DNA from: Aeriscardovia sp.
GTDB lineage: Bacteria > Actinomycetota > Actinomycetes > Actinomycetales > Bifidobacteriaceae
Length of the DNA stretch: 49,123 nt
Assembly: GCA_017538895.1 (NCBI GenBank)
Contig: JAFYHY010000092.1
Coordinates: forward strand, 1-49,123
Direction of reading: 5' to 3'
Made by a program: the position numbers and the translations under genes
Notes under the pieces: generated by a model
Database searches by the model: none
The model's input: only the letters and a program-made list of their open reading frames with translations
What the model was told of the DNA's origin: nothing
In this document: in pieces, positions 8,943 through 17,214 of the stretch
Layout of the letters: the number at the start of each line of letters is the position of its first letter
How positions within the stretch are numbered: position 1 is the first letter of the stretch

Positions 8943-10727
8943 ATGAATATGTCTAATGAAGGTGTAGACGCGGTAGCATCTAATTCCGCTTCTATACAAG
9001 GTGGAACACCGTATCCAACTGTTAAAGAAACGGTATCGAAGAAATCTGCAACAATGACTATGTTGGCTCTTGCAATGATGAACATTGCTCAGCTTGCTGG
9101 TGTTGGTAATGACGTTCAGATGGCTTTCTACGGTCTCTCTTCTGTCACATACTACATTCTCGGAGCAATTTTCTTCTTCATTCCAACAGCACTCGTTGCT
9201 GCAGAATTAGCAACAACTTGGTCACGTCGAGGCGGTATCTTCCGCTGGGTTGGTGAAGCACTAGGACCAGGTACCGCATTCTTCCTTGTCTTTACACTGT
9301 GGTTCTTCAATGCATTGAACTTTGGTGGAGCACCAGCATCCGGTGCAGCAACCATCATGTTCTTCACGAACCAATACAATTTCGCTATCCAATTCGCGCA
9401 AGACCCTATTAAATATATTGGAGCTTCTGGTGAGTTCTGGATTATGATTGGATGGCTTATCTTCTACTGGATCCTTATTATCCTTTCCACAAAAGGTATT
9501 AAGATCTTCTCCAAAGTCGCTTCCATCGGTATTACTATCGGCACTATCATCCCATTAGGTTTAATGATTATTGGCATCATCTTCTATGTTGCTATGGGAC
9601 ACAAGATTTACATTAATTTCAATGCATCAGACCTCATTCCTCAGTATCAAGGTATGAGTACTCTTGCCTTAGCTGCATCAGTCTTCTTCAGCTACGCCGG
9701 TATTGATATGAACGCAGCTTATATTAAACAGCTGAAGAATCCTCGTCATCAATTCCCACAAGCAATAATCATTGCAATGGCTGGTTCTCTCTTTATTTTC
9801 ATGGTTGGTACCTTGATCATCGCAATGATAGTTCCTGAAGGACAAATGAACGTTCTGTATACACTTAACCAGGTATTTGAAGAGATTGGTGCAATAGCTG
9901 GGATGCCATGGCTTTACATAATTATCGCGTATATGGGTCTCTTTAATACTGTTGCTGGTGTTATTACTGGTTTCGCAGGTCCATCCTTCATGCTCGGTGC
10001 AGCAGGACGTTCTGGATTCCTTCCAAAGTGGCTCCAAAACGTCAATAAGCACGGTATGCCTAGCCGTTTGATGATTGTACAAGGCATTTTAATGACTATC
10101 ATCAGCTTCATGATGGAACTCTTCCCAAATATCGAAGGCTTCTCTATCATGTTGACTCAAGCATTAACTGTTCTCTACCTGATCTACTACATCATCATGT
10201 TCATCAGCTTTATCCGGCTCAAGTACACACAGCCAAACCGACCACGCGGCGTCACCTGCCCAGGAGGCATTGTTGGTGCATGGATTGTTACCATTATAGG
10301 TCTCCTCAGTTCCCTCTTCGGTATCGTCATGTCTATCTGGCCACCGGCACAAGTTTCTGAAGAAGTCGGAAGCCCACAAATCTACGTTTGGTCTATTATC
10401 ATCATCTGCCTTGTTTGTATTGCTATTCCTTATATCCTGTATGCATTCTCAGTTAAGGCTCGTACGAAGGCTGAAGCTAACGGGAGCACTGGTTGGGCAG
10501 ATCCTGATAATAAATTTGCTCCATTCACATGGCAGATTGAAGGATTTGATAAGCCATCCAAGTCTCTCTCTAACATCCCAGTTGATGTTTTGAGTTATGA
10601 CCAGAACCCAATGGGTCTTCCGATTCGTCACCCATTCACTGGCACTTCACGACTTGAAGACCTTCCGCAATTAGTTGTTGATAACGCAAAAATCGCAGCA
10701 ATCAATGAGTCTAGTGAATTGTCATAA
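8943..10727 (+). CDS. APC-superfamily amino acid permease (glutamate:GABA antiporter-like)
   Basis: 594 residues from the ATG at 8943, which has TTTTGGAG 6-13 nt upstream. An in-frame ATG at 8853 has no such site and adds an atypical N-terminus. About 12 hydrophobic segments begin at residue 33 (TMLALAMMNIAQLAGVGND). The AELATTWSRRGGIFRWVGEALG motif is typical of the APC family, and the overall pattern is closest to the GadC-like (glutamate:GABA) group. It moves amino acids across the cytoplasmic membrane, probably by exchange. The substrate cannot be read from the sequence. A polar cytoplasmic tail of about 90 residues (PDNKFAPFTWQIEGFDKP) ends it. No decarboxylase lies next to it, so a role in acid resistance is unproven. 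Confidence 0.88.
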   Translation: MNMSNEGVDAVASNSASIQGGTPYPTVKETVSKKSATMTMLALAMMNIAQLAGVGNDVQMAFYGLSSVTYYILGAIFFFIPTALVAAELATTWSRRGGIFRWVGEALGPGTAFFLVFTLWFFNALNFGGAPASGAATIMFFTNQYNFAIQFAQDPIKYIGASGEFWIMIGWLIFYWILIILSTKGIKIFSKVASIGITIGTIIPLGLMIIGIIFYVAMGHKIYINFNASDLIPQYQGMSTLALAASVFFSYAGIDMNAAYIKQLKNPRHQFPQAIIIAMAGSLFIFMVGTLIIAMIVPEGQMNVLYTLNQVFEEIGAIAGMPWLYIIIAYMGLFNTVAGVITGFAGPSFMLGAAGRSGFLPKWLQNVNKHGMPSRLMIVQGILMTIISFMMELFPNIEGFSIMLTQALTVLYLIYYIIMFISFIRLKYTQPNRPRGVTCPGGIVGAWIVTIIGLLSSLFGIVMSIWPPAQVSEEVGSPQIYVWSIIIICLVCIAIPYILYAFSVKARTKAEANGSTGWADPDNKFAPFTWQIEGFDKPSKSLSNIPVDVLSYDQNPMGLPIRHPFTGTSRLEDLPQLVVDNAKIAAINESSELS

Positions 10728-10743
10728 TTAGCAACCTCCTATT

Positions 10744-10773
10744 AAAAAGCCCATCATCATTATGGGCTTTTTA
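10744..10773 (+). terminator. rho-independent terminator after APC permease
   Basis: AAAAAGCCCAT (10744-10754) pairs with ATGGGCTTTTT (10762-10772), followed by AT-rich sequence. It lies directly after the permease stop. Confidence 0.8.
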
Positions 10774-10815
10774 ATAGGGTACTGATAAGATAAAGGACAA
10801 TAAAGGAGGTATCCC

Positions 10816-11043
10816 ATGAAAGTGAATCTGAAATCTTTACGTCTCTATTCAGCTATTCTTGCAGGAATTCATGTTGTTATCACTATATTGAGTTTTTTTG
10901 CGCATAAGACAAAAGTGACAAAACGAACTTGTCGTATGACCGTTTTCTTTAGCATTCTAACAGCTATTTTTACATTGGTAGATTCAAAGGAAAAACAAGA
11001 TAATGACAAGACGGAAGAGGAAGAAATTAGCAACATCCAATAA
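10816..11043 (+). CDS. small two-helix membrane protein of unknown function
   Basis: A 75-residue product from an ATG with a near-perfect AAGGAGG 7-13 nt upstream, so translation is very likely. Two hydrophobic segments (about residues 9-28 and 41-56) flank a basic loop (KTKVTKRTCR). A highly acidic C-terminal tail (DNDKTEEEEISN) follows. The charge pattern suggests an integral membrane hairpin with both ends in the cytoplasm. The next gene starts inside its last 41 nt in another frame. I recognise no family. Confidence 0.65.
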   Translation: MKVNLKSLRLYSAILAGIHVVITILSFFAHKTKVTKRTCRMTVFFSILTAIFTLVDSKEKQDNDKTEEEEISNIQ

Positions 11044-11317
11044 TTCATCTTCACTTTTTTTATTTAAAAAAACTACCAATCAGACAGCAACACACCTTTC
11101 TTATCATCGTGAATATCATGATTCTGGTATCAAGTTTTCTTGTATAAAAAATGAAGATGGCACTTTATCATTGACTCTTTCAATGGATAAAAAGAACTTT
11201 GATAATCTACAATCTTTCGATTCTTTTGCTGCAGATCTTAGTGGACTAACTCAATGGTTGAAATTGCAAGAATACGTTAGCAGTTCTATGCTACGAATTG
11301 GGACTTCAAAAGATTAA
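11003..11317 (+). CDS. hypothetical protein (104 aa) overlapping the preceding gene
   Basis: The ATG at 11003 lies inside the upstream small gene in a different frame, an overlap of 41 nt. The frame runs 104 codons to 11317, well past the upstream stop, and the downstream part has no competing frame. The N-terminus is basic (MTRRKRKKLATSNN). The rest is polar and probably a small alpha/beta fold (SGIKFSCIKNEDGTLSLTLSMDKKNFDN). An AAAGGA lies about 12 nt before the start, so coupling to the upstream gene is plausible. Function unknown. Confidence 0.55.
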   Translation: MTRRKRKKLATSNNSSSLFLFKKTTNQTATHLSYHREYHDSGIKFSCIKNEDGTLSLTLSMDKKNFDNLQSFDSFAADLSGLTQWLKLQEYVSSSMLRIGTSKD

Positions 11318-11339
11318 TCAGCGGAATCATAAAGCGTAT

Positions 11340-11372
11340 AAATGGATCCTTTATTGAGGATCCATTTATTTT
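11340..11372 (+). terminator. rho-independent terminator after hypothetical gene pair
   Basis: AAATGGATCCT (11340-11350) pairs with AGGATCCATTT (11357-11367) across TTTATTG-type loop sequence, followed by ATTTTC. It closes the 10816-11317 unit. Confidence 0.65.
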
Positions 11373-11403
11373 CTGTTTCGACACCTTTTGACATACTAAA
11401 AAA

Positions 11404-12585
11404 ATGGATAGTGAATTACGAAACAGCAATGAAGCATCTCATATGGATGATATTTTAGATGATCCTTTAACATCTGCATTAGATGATTTCAGTCAATCAC
11501 TTGCCTCACCTTTAACAAAGCAAGGAACAATCGCAAAAAATAAGGTTTCTACTATTAAATCTGATGAAAAAAATGCTGACGTATTCACTTTACCTGTAGC
11601 TAAAAGCGACTGCTCTCCTACCGATCAAACTACTAGTTCTCAATACGAGATTTCAGATAATGAAAGCAGTGACAAAGCTGATTCTGAAACACAAGAAGAA
11701 TCTGATATTCATATAGAGGAGATAACCCATACAAGTAGCTTTATCTCTTCTTTACATATGTGGTATCACATTGGATCTCATCAACAGCAATTATTAAAAA
11801 AAGTTGGAACCATTCTCTTAATTTCTGTTCTTATTCTCTGGTCAGGAACTTTTATCACGTATCGCATTGTTGTACATCATCTGATTACAAAGCAACAAGA
11901 AACCTATCAAACCTACGGCTTTAACCCTGGTCATATCATTAGCAATGCCAAGTTCTTTGATTCTTCTTCAATGTCTATTGAACAAATCCAAGAAGAATTA
12001 TCCCAACTTGGGTCACACTGTAACGGTACTAATTGTCTTGCTAATAAACAATTCGAAACGCATAACTGGGCTGCAAGTGCTGGCTGTCGTGCTTATATTT
12101 CACCTGGTATGCAATCTGCTGCACAAATTATTGGTTCTGCAGCACAATCATGTGGTATTAATCCAAAAGTCTTGATTGTAATTCTTCAAAAAGAACAAGG
12201 TCTAGTGACAGCAACAAATCCGACTGATGAATCATATCGTATTGCTATGGGATTATCATGTCCTGATCATTCTGCGTGTAATACACAATATTATGGTTTC
12301 TTTAATCAAGTTTTTGGTACTGCAGAACGTTTTCAGTACTATAAAAATCATTTATCAGAATATAATTATCAGGTTCATCGCATTAATGCCGTTCGTTTTA
12401 GCCCAAATGCTGCGTGCGGTACACAAGATATCTATATTGAAAATAAAGCGACTGCTTTGCTCTATACGTATACACCGTATCAGCCAAATCAAGCTGCACT
12501 AGAACAAACAGGCAATTCATGCTCCAGCTGGGGTAATCTCAATTTTGCGTGGATTTATCGTCAATGGTTTGGGAACACGCAATGA
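11404..12585 (+). CDS. membrane-anchored protein with extracellular lysozyme-like domain (often annotated hemagglutinin)
   Basis: The 393 residues fall in three parts. Residues 1-120 are acidic and low-complexity, probably cytoplasmic. A transmembrane helix lies near 137-160 (VGTILLISVLILWSGTFI). The extracellular region of about 220 residues contains six or more Cys. It includes QSAAQIIGSAAQSCGINPKVLIVILQKEQGLVT near residues 237-270, where the Glu of QKEQG sits where a lysozyme/transglycosylase-like catalytic acid would. Related actinobacterial proteins are often labelled hemagglutinin without evidence. A peptidoglycan-cleaving role is inferred from the motif. No strong ribosome binding site precedes the ATG at 11404. 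A second ATG in frame lies at 11443. Confidence 0.75.
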   Translation: MDSELRNSNEASHMDDILDDPLTSALDDFSQSLASPLTKQGTIAKNKVSTIKSDEKNADVFTLPVAKSDCSPTDQTTSSQYEISDNESSDKADSETQEESDIHIEEITHTSSFISSLHMWYHIGSHQQQLLKKVGTILLISVLILWSGTFITYRIVVHHLITKQQETYQTYGFNPGHIISNAKFFDSSSMSIEQIQEELSQLGSHCNGTNCLANKQFETHNWAASAGCRAYISPGMQSAAQIIGSAAQSCGINPKVLIVILQKEQGLVTATNPTDESYRIAMGLSCPDHSACNTQYYGFFNQVFGTAERFQYYKNHLSEYNYQVHRINAVRFSPNAACGTQDIYIENKATALLYTYTPYQPNQAALEQTGNSCSSWGNLNFAWIYRQWFGNTQ

Positions 12586-12604
12586 ATTTAGAGAATAGAT
12601 TTTT

Positions 12605-12681
12605 TTGTGCTATATTCACTAATCGGTCATAAACAACGAATATTGTAATAGATTCTGAGCAAAAGTTGTGCTATGTTCATC
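12605..12681 (+). repeat. pair of TTGTGCTAT-A/G-TTCA direct repeats upstream of the metal ATPase
   Basis: TTGTGCTATATTCAC (12605-12619) and TTGTGCTATGTTCAT (12666-12680) match at 13 of 15 positions and are 61 bp apart, about six helical turns. They lie in the 254-nt gene-free stretch before the P-type ATPase and may be regulator sites. I see nothing else in that stretch. Confidence 0.35.
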
Positions 12682-12839
12682 ATAATGCGTGTTTGTATTG
12701 TGATATCTCATGATAGGCAACGAGAAAGTGAAGATTACGTTATTTCCATTCATTATTTATGACTTTTTTATAATCAAAACACGATAAATGATAAATAAAT
12801 AACTTAGGTAAATATATAACTCATGAAAGAAATTGATTT

Positions 12840-14798
12840 ATGCCTGATACTTCATTATCCAAACCTCCATCGGTGAATAATTCTTCTATTTCGCATCATT
12901 CTTTTATAGTGGTTGTTTTCCAATTTTTCCGCGAGACGCCTGCATTATTTGTTTCTTTGCTAGTTGGCATTATTAGTGGCTTATTGTGGAAATGGTCTCC
13001 GTTTATCGGTTCAATACTAATTATTCTTTTAACTCTCTATACACTTGTTATTGAGATTATTGATATTGTTAATGCATTCCGAGAAGGACATGCCGGGACT
13101 GACATTTTAGCGGCTATTGCTATTGTGTCTACTACTCTTGTTAGAGCTTTCTGGGGTGTATGGATCATTGATGTAATGATCTTTACAGGAGCAGCATTAG
13201 AAAATTTCGTAGAAAATCGTGCTCAAGATAATTTAAAAGCTCTTCTTGATGCCGCACCACAAACAGCACATCATTTAACCAATTTTCCTCATGATTCTGA
13301 TACGTGGGAGACTGTTCCAGTCGACAATATTCAACTTCATGACTATATTCTGGTGAAGCCAGGAGAGACTGTTCCAGTCGATGGTACGTTGATAAATGAA
13401 CAGGCGACATTAGACTTATCCGCTATTAATGGTGAGCCTGTTCCTGGTGATTTTTATAAAGGATCTCATCTAGTTTCTGGAGCAGTGAATGGAGCTGGTG
13501 CGCTTATTTTACAGGCTACAGCTATCTCAGCAGATTCTCAGTATCAAAGAATCCTTGATTTGGTACGTAGTGCACAAGATTCACGCGCATCCATTGTCAA
13601 AACAGCTGATATTCTTGCTATTCCATTTACGATTATTTCTTTAATTATTGCTGTTCTTGCATGGATTTGTTCTCATGATCCTGTTCGTTTTGCTCAGGTT
13701 CTTGTTCTTGCAACACCGTGCCCATTATTGATTGGGGCGCCAGTAGCTTACATGGGTGGAACAGGCCGTTTAGCCAAATCTGGTATTGTAATCAAATCAC
13801 AAGAAGTTTTAGAGACTTTAGGACGAGTAAGCCATATCTTTTTTGATAAAACAGGTACACTCACCCATAAACGTCCTGAAGTGACTCGCATCGATCGCCC
13901 AATTCTTCAAGAACACCCTATTTCTGACGATATGCTTCTCTTTTATGCTGGTGCTGTTGAATCTTATTCCACACATATTCTTGCAAAAGGTATTTTTAAT
14001 GCTGCTGAACGTCGTCTTCATAAATTACATCAGCAAAGTTTTACTGCCCATCATTTGCAAGAAACACCTGGCCAAGGTATCTCTGGCGAAGTAGATGGTC
14101 ATATCATCACGATTGGTCGTTTATCATACTTAGCTGATTCTATTGATGATCCTGCATCATTAACGAGTTTTGATCAACAGCCTTTAGCTGCTAATGAAAT
14201 AGCAACATATATTGCTATTGATCATGTGTTGTCAGGACGAATTATCTTACAAGACACTCTTAGAAAGAATAGCAAGCAAACTATAGAAAGTTTACAGTCT
14301 CTTGGTATTAAAAATATCTCAATGATCACTGGCGATACGGAAGCGTCTGCCAAAATTATTGCTCATGAAATTGGTATTTTTGATGTTTATGCAGGCATGT
14401 TACCAGAGAATAAAGTTGACATTGTAGCTCAATGCCATCAAAAAGATGCATCTGTTATCACAATGATGGTGGGTGATGGTGTTAATGATGCGCCTGTTCT
14501 TGCAAGTGCTAATATTGGCGTTGCTATGACTGATGGTTCTAGTACAGCTGCTTCTGAATCAGCTCAAGTGGTCATTATGAATGATGATCTTGAGATGATT
14601 CCACAAGCTATCACTATTGCCCGTCAAACAAAGAGGACTATGCTACAAGCTTGTATTGGTGGCATTGTTGCTGCACTAATCTTGATGGTTCTTGCAGCAT
14701 TTAACTTCATTCCCGTTGTAGTTGGAGCACTTTTACAAGAAGCCATTGATGCTTGTTCGATTGGATGGGCATTCACTGCGCTTCATAATAAGAATTAA
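12840..14798 (+). CDS. P1B-type heavy-metal translocating ATPase with atypical motifs
   Basis: A 652-residue metal-pumping ATPase with no N-terminal metal-binding domain. The actuator loop is SAINGEPVPGD (about 194-204), with NGE where TGE is usual. The membrane metal site is TPCPL (292-296), not CPC, CPH or SPC. The phosphorylated Asp336 is in DKTGTLTHKRP, and the hinge is MVGDGVNDAPVL. The His-Pro motif that marks the P1B nucleotide domain reads STHILAKG (377-384), so Pro is replaced by Ile. A TPC membrane motif has been linked to the P1B-5 group (Ni/Fe). The metal here is uncertain. It lies alone, with direct repeats upstream, and converges on the HD protein gene. Confidence 0.9.
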   Translation: MPDTSLSKPPSVNNSSISHHSFIVVVFQFFRETPALFVSLLVGIISGLLWKWSPFIGSILIILLTLYTLVIEIIDIVNAFREGHAGTDILAAIAIVSTTLVRAFWGVWIIDVMIFTGAALENFVENRAQDNLKALLDAAPQTAHHLTNFPHDSDTWETVPVDNIQLHDYILVKPGETVPVDGTLINEQATLDLSAINGEPVPGDFYKGSHLVSGAVNGAGALILQATAISADSQYQRILDLVRSAQDSRASIVKTADILAIPFTIISLIIAVLAWICSHDPVRFAQVLVLATPCPLLIGAPVAYMGGTGRLAKSGIVIKSQEVLETLGRVSHIFFDKTGTLTHKRPEVTRIDRPILQEHPISDDMLLFYAGAVESYSTHILAKGIFNAAERRLHKLHQQSFTAHHLQETPGQGISGEVDGHIITIGRLSYLADSIDDPASLTSFDQQPLAANEIATYIAIDHVLSGRIILQDTLRKNSKQTIESLQSLGIKNISMITGDTEASAKIIAHEIGIFDVYAGMLPENKVDIVAQCHQKDASVITMMVGDGVNDAPVLASANIGVAMTDGSSTAASESAQVVIMNDDLEMIPQAITIARQTKRTMLQACIGGIVAALILMVLAAFNFIPVVVGALLQEAIDACSIGWAFTALHNKN

Positions 14799-14811
14799 AC
14801 GCATGAGGTTT

Positions 14812-15516
14812 TTACCTGCGGATATTCATAGAGTATCCGCAGGCTAAATTGTCAAGTTGCGGATTACCAAATTTTTGTTGATAGTAATCAAATTTTTTAG
14901 CATTTTCAGACCCAAATTTTAGAGCTGATCGTCGTGCTGCTGTAACACTGATAAATTCTGGTGGATTAGATTTTGTATGGAATTTATCTGCATACATAAC
15001 TAATTCTTGTTCAACTGTTTGTGGTGAATAATCGCCTGACGGTAGTGGCAAATGTTCTTCATGTACATCATAGTGAGTTATGCCTAATCCTGTATGATTA
15101 CGAGCAAAATTAGCTATTTCTTCCCCAAAATGTTCTTCTTGGAGAATCAGCCATCCTTCAAGACCATGAAAGAGATAGCGAGACATGTCAAACTGTAGGC
15201 TGTTTTCTTTAAAGAGCCGATATACACCAATGTCATGAACGAGTCCACCGACGACAACTTTTTGATAGTTAACTGGTTGTTGTGTATATGATTGTGCGCG
15301 CTGTAATGCAATTAATGCCACAATTTGGCAATGGGTCCATACAAGGTTAAAAGTATCTTGGTTTGGTGCCATATGACAGTGAAGTTGGTAAATACGATTC
15401 CATGTTACTGGTCGATGGTTAAAATCAAGAACCGTATTAAAGATTCCTTTTTCTTGCGTTTCTTGTGAGGTAGAGGAAATTGCTAAAAGAGGAGAAAAGA
15501 GTACATCCATTGTCAT
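14812..15516 (-). CDS. HD-domain metal-dependent phosphohydrolase
   Basis: The 234 residues form a single HD domain. The metal ligands are visible: His62 (WTHCQIV), His94-Asp95 (GLVHDIGVYRLF), His117 (YLFHGLEG), His141 (FARNHTGLG) and Asp177 (MYADKFHTK). The family hydrolyses phosphomonoester or nucleotide substrates, but the substrate cannot be assigned here. The last codons contain a 10-bp perfect inverted repeat (14815-14824 with 14834-14843) that could stop transcription of the convergent ATPase gene. Confidence 0.85.
   Translation of the reverse strand: MTMDVLFSPLLAISSTSQETQEKGIFNTVLDFNHRPVTWNRIYQLHCHMAPNQDTFNLVWTHCQIVALIALQRAQSYTQQPVNYQKVVVGGLVHDIGVYRLFKENSLQFDMSRYLFHGLEGWLILQEEHFGEEIANFARNHTGLGITHYDVHEEHLPLPSGDYSPQTVEQELVMYADKFHTKSNPPEFISVTAARRSALKFGSENAKKFDYYQQKFGNPQLDNLACGYSMNIRR
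14815..14843. terminator. stem-loop in the 3' end of the HD gene between convergent genes
   Basis: CCTGCGGATA and TATCCGCAGG form a perfect 10-bp stem with a 9-nt loop. It sits directly after the ATPase stop and overlaps the final HD codons. No T-tract follows on either strand, so intrinsic termination is only possible. Confidence 0.4.
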
Positions 15517-15657
15517 AATTCTTATTTTAGATACGCTTCATTATGAGTACCATTTATATATAGGACATCCTTTTATATGGAACTTTTTGAGAAGTTTCTT
15601 TTATTCTAATTGTTTCAAGTTCTGTATTGACGTGGATGCCATTATGGAGGAAAGAAA

Positions 15658-17214
15658 ATGACGAAACCTGAGCAAGAGGAAACAATAACCAGCACATGGA
15701 GTAACCCGTTGCGTGTTCCATGTGATTTGCGGCTTCCTCGTATTGCCGATCCATGTACTCTGGTGATTTTCGGCGTAACAGGTGACCTTGCTAGGAAAAA
15801 ATTACTACCTGCAATTTATGATTTAGCGAATCGTGGTCTTTTGCCACCTGGCTTTGGGCTCATTGGTTTTGGACGACGTGAGTGGTCAGATGATGATTTT
15901 AAACAATGGGCACAGAGTTATATTCAAGAGCATTGTCGTACTCCATTCCATCAATCAACATGGGAACAATTATCGCATGGATTTTATTTTGTACAAGGCA
16001 CGTTTGACGATTTTAATGCATTCGTACGATTAAAACAGCGTGTTTTAACTGTTGATCATGAGTGTGGAACATACAGTAACCATGCTTTCTATATGTCTAT
16101 TCCGCCTAGAGCGTTTTCTTTAGTGTCTCATCAACTTGCTGCTGCCGAATTAACAAAGCATCCATCAGATACATGGCAACGTGTGATTATTGAAAAACCG
16201 TTTGGTCATGACTTAGCAAGTGCTCAAGAATTAGATAAAACTGTAACATCCGTTTTTGGAGCTGAATCTATTTTCAGAATTGACCATTATTTAGGTAAAG
16301 AAACAGTTCAGAATTTACTTGCTCTTCGTTTTACAAATATGCTTTTTGAGCCAATCTGGAATTCACATTATGTTGATCATGTTCAGATTACAATGGCTGA
16401 AGATTTTGGTATTGGATCTCGTGCTGGCTATTATGATGGTGTTGGGGCAGCTCGTGATGTTATTCAAAATCATTTATTACAACTTTTAACCTTAACAGCA
16501 ATGGAGAAGCCTGCGTCATTTACCTCTCAAGATTTATCAAAAGAAAAAATTAACGTTCTTTCTGCTGTACGTCTTCCTCAAGATTTAGCTCGCTATACCG
16601 CTCGTGGTCAATATTCTGCTGGATGGCAAGGTCAAGAAGCTGTTTGTGGGTATTTGAATGAAGATGGTGTTTCTCCTGAATCAACAACTGAAACATATGC
16701 AGCTTTGCGTCTTGATATTGATACACCACGATGGAATGGGACTCCATTTTATTTACGTGCTGGTAAACGATTAGGCAAACGTGTGACTGAAATTGCTATG
16801 ATTTTTAAGCAAATACCTCAACCACTTTTTGATTCAGTAGTTGAAGGGAACGTAGGTCATAACGCTCTTGTTTTTCGTATTCAACCAAATGAAGGGATTA
16901 CTCTTCGTTTCGGCTCAAAAGTTCCAGGATCACGTATAGATATTCGTGATGTCAATATGGATTTCAACTATGGTCAAGCTTTTACTGAAGATTCACCTGA
17001 AGCCTATGAACGTTTAATTCTAGATGTTTTCCTTGGAGATGCTCCTCTCTTTCCAACCTCTCAAGAGGTTGATTTATCGTGGAAAATTCTTGATCCGATT
17101 GAACAGTTCTGGGCTTCGCAAGGTCAACCAGAGCAATATCGTTCAGGTACATGGGGACCTCACTCTGCTGACATGTTGATGATGAATGACAATCGAGCTT
17201 GGAGGATGCCATGA
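15658..17214 (+). CDS. zwf: glucose-6-phosphate 1-dehydrogenase
   Basis: This 518-residue enzyme oxidises glucose 6-phosphate to 6-phosphogluconolactone with NADP reduction. The Rossmann motif GVTGDLARKKL lies at residues 39-49. The active-site signature RIDHYLGKE is at 207-215, followed by NLLALRFTN. The C-terminal domain contains RAGKRL. A GGAGG ribosome site lies 8-12 nt upstream of the ATG. It heads the operon zwf-opcA-pgl, with a 4-nt ATGA overlap into opcA, so the three are translationally coupled. In bifidobacteria, NADPH supply is the likely main use, since hexose breakdown runs by the fructose-6-phosphate phosphoketolase shunt. Confidence 0.97.
   Translation: MTKPEQEETITSTWSNPLRVPCDLRLPRIADPCTLVIFGVTGDLARKKLLPAIYDLANRGLLPPGFGLIGFGRREWSDDDFKQWAQSYIQEHCRTPFHQSTWEQLSHGFYFVQGTFDDFNAFVRLKQRVLTVDHECGTYSNHAFYMSIPPRAFSLVSHQLAAAELTKHPSDTWQRVIIEKPFGHDLASAQELDKTVTSVFGAESIFRIDHYLGKETVQNLLALRFTNMLFEPIWNSHYVDHVQITMAEDFGIGSRAGYYDGVGAARDVIQNHLLQLLTLTAMEKPASFTSQDLSKEKINVLSAVRLPQDLARYTARGQYSAGWQGQEAVCGYLNEDGVSPESTTETYAALRLDIDTPRWNGTPFYLRAGKRLGKRVTEIAMIFKQIPQPLFDSVVEGNVGHNALVFRIQPNEGITLRFGSKVPGSRIDIRDVNMDFNYGQAFTEDSPEAYERLILDVFLGDAPLFPTSQEVDLSWKILDPIEQFWASQGQPEQYRSGTWGPHSADMLMMNDNRAWRMP

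Noticed and set aside
9678..10082. 134-aa frame antisense to the APC permease
   Set aside because: It is fully inside the permease gene on the opposite strand, with composition typical of a shadow frame.
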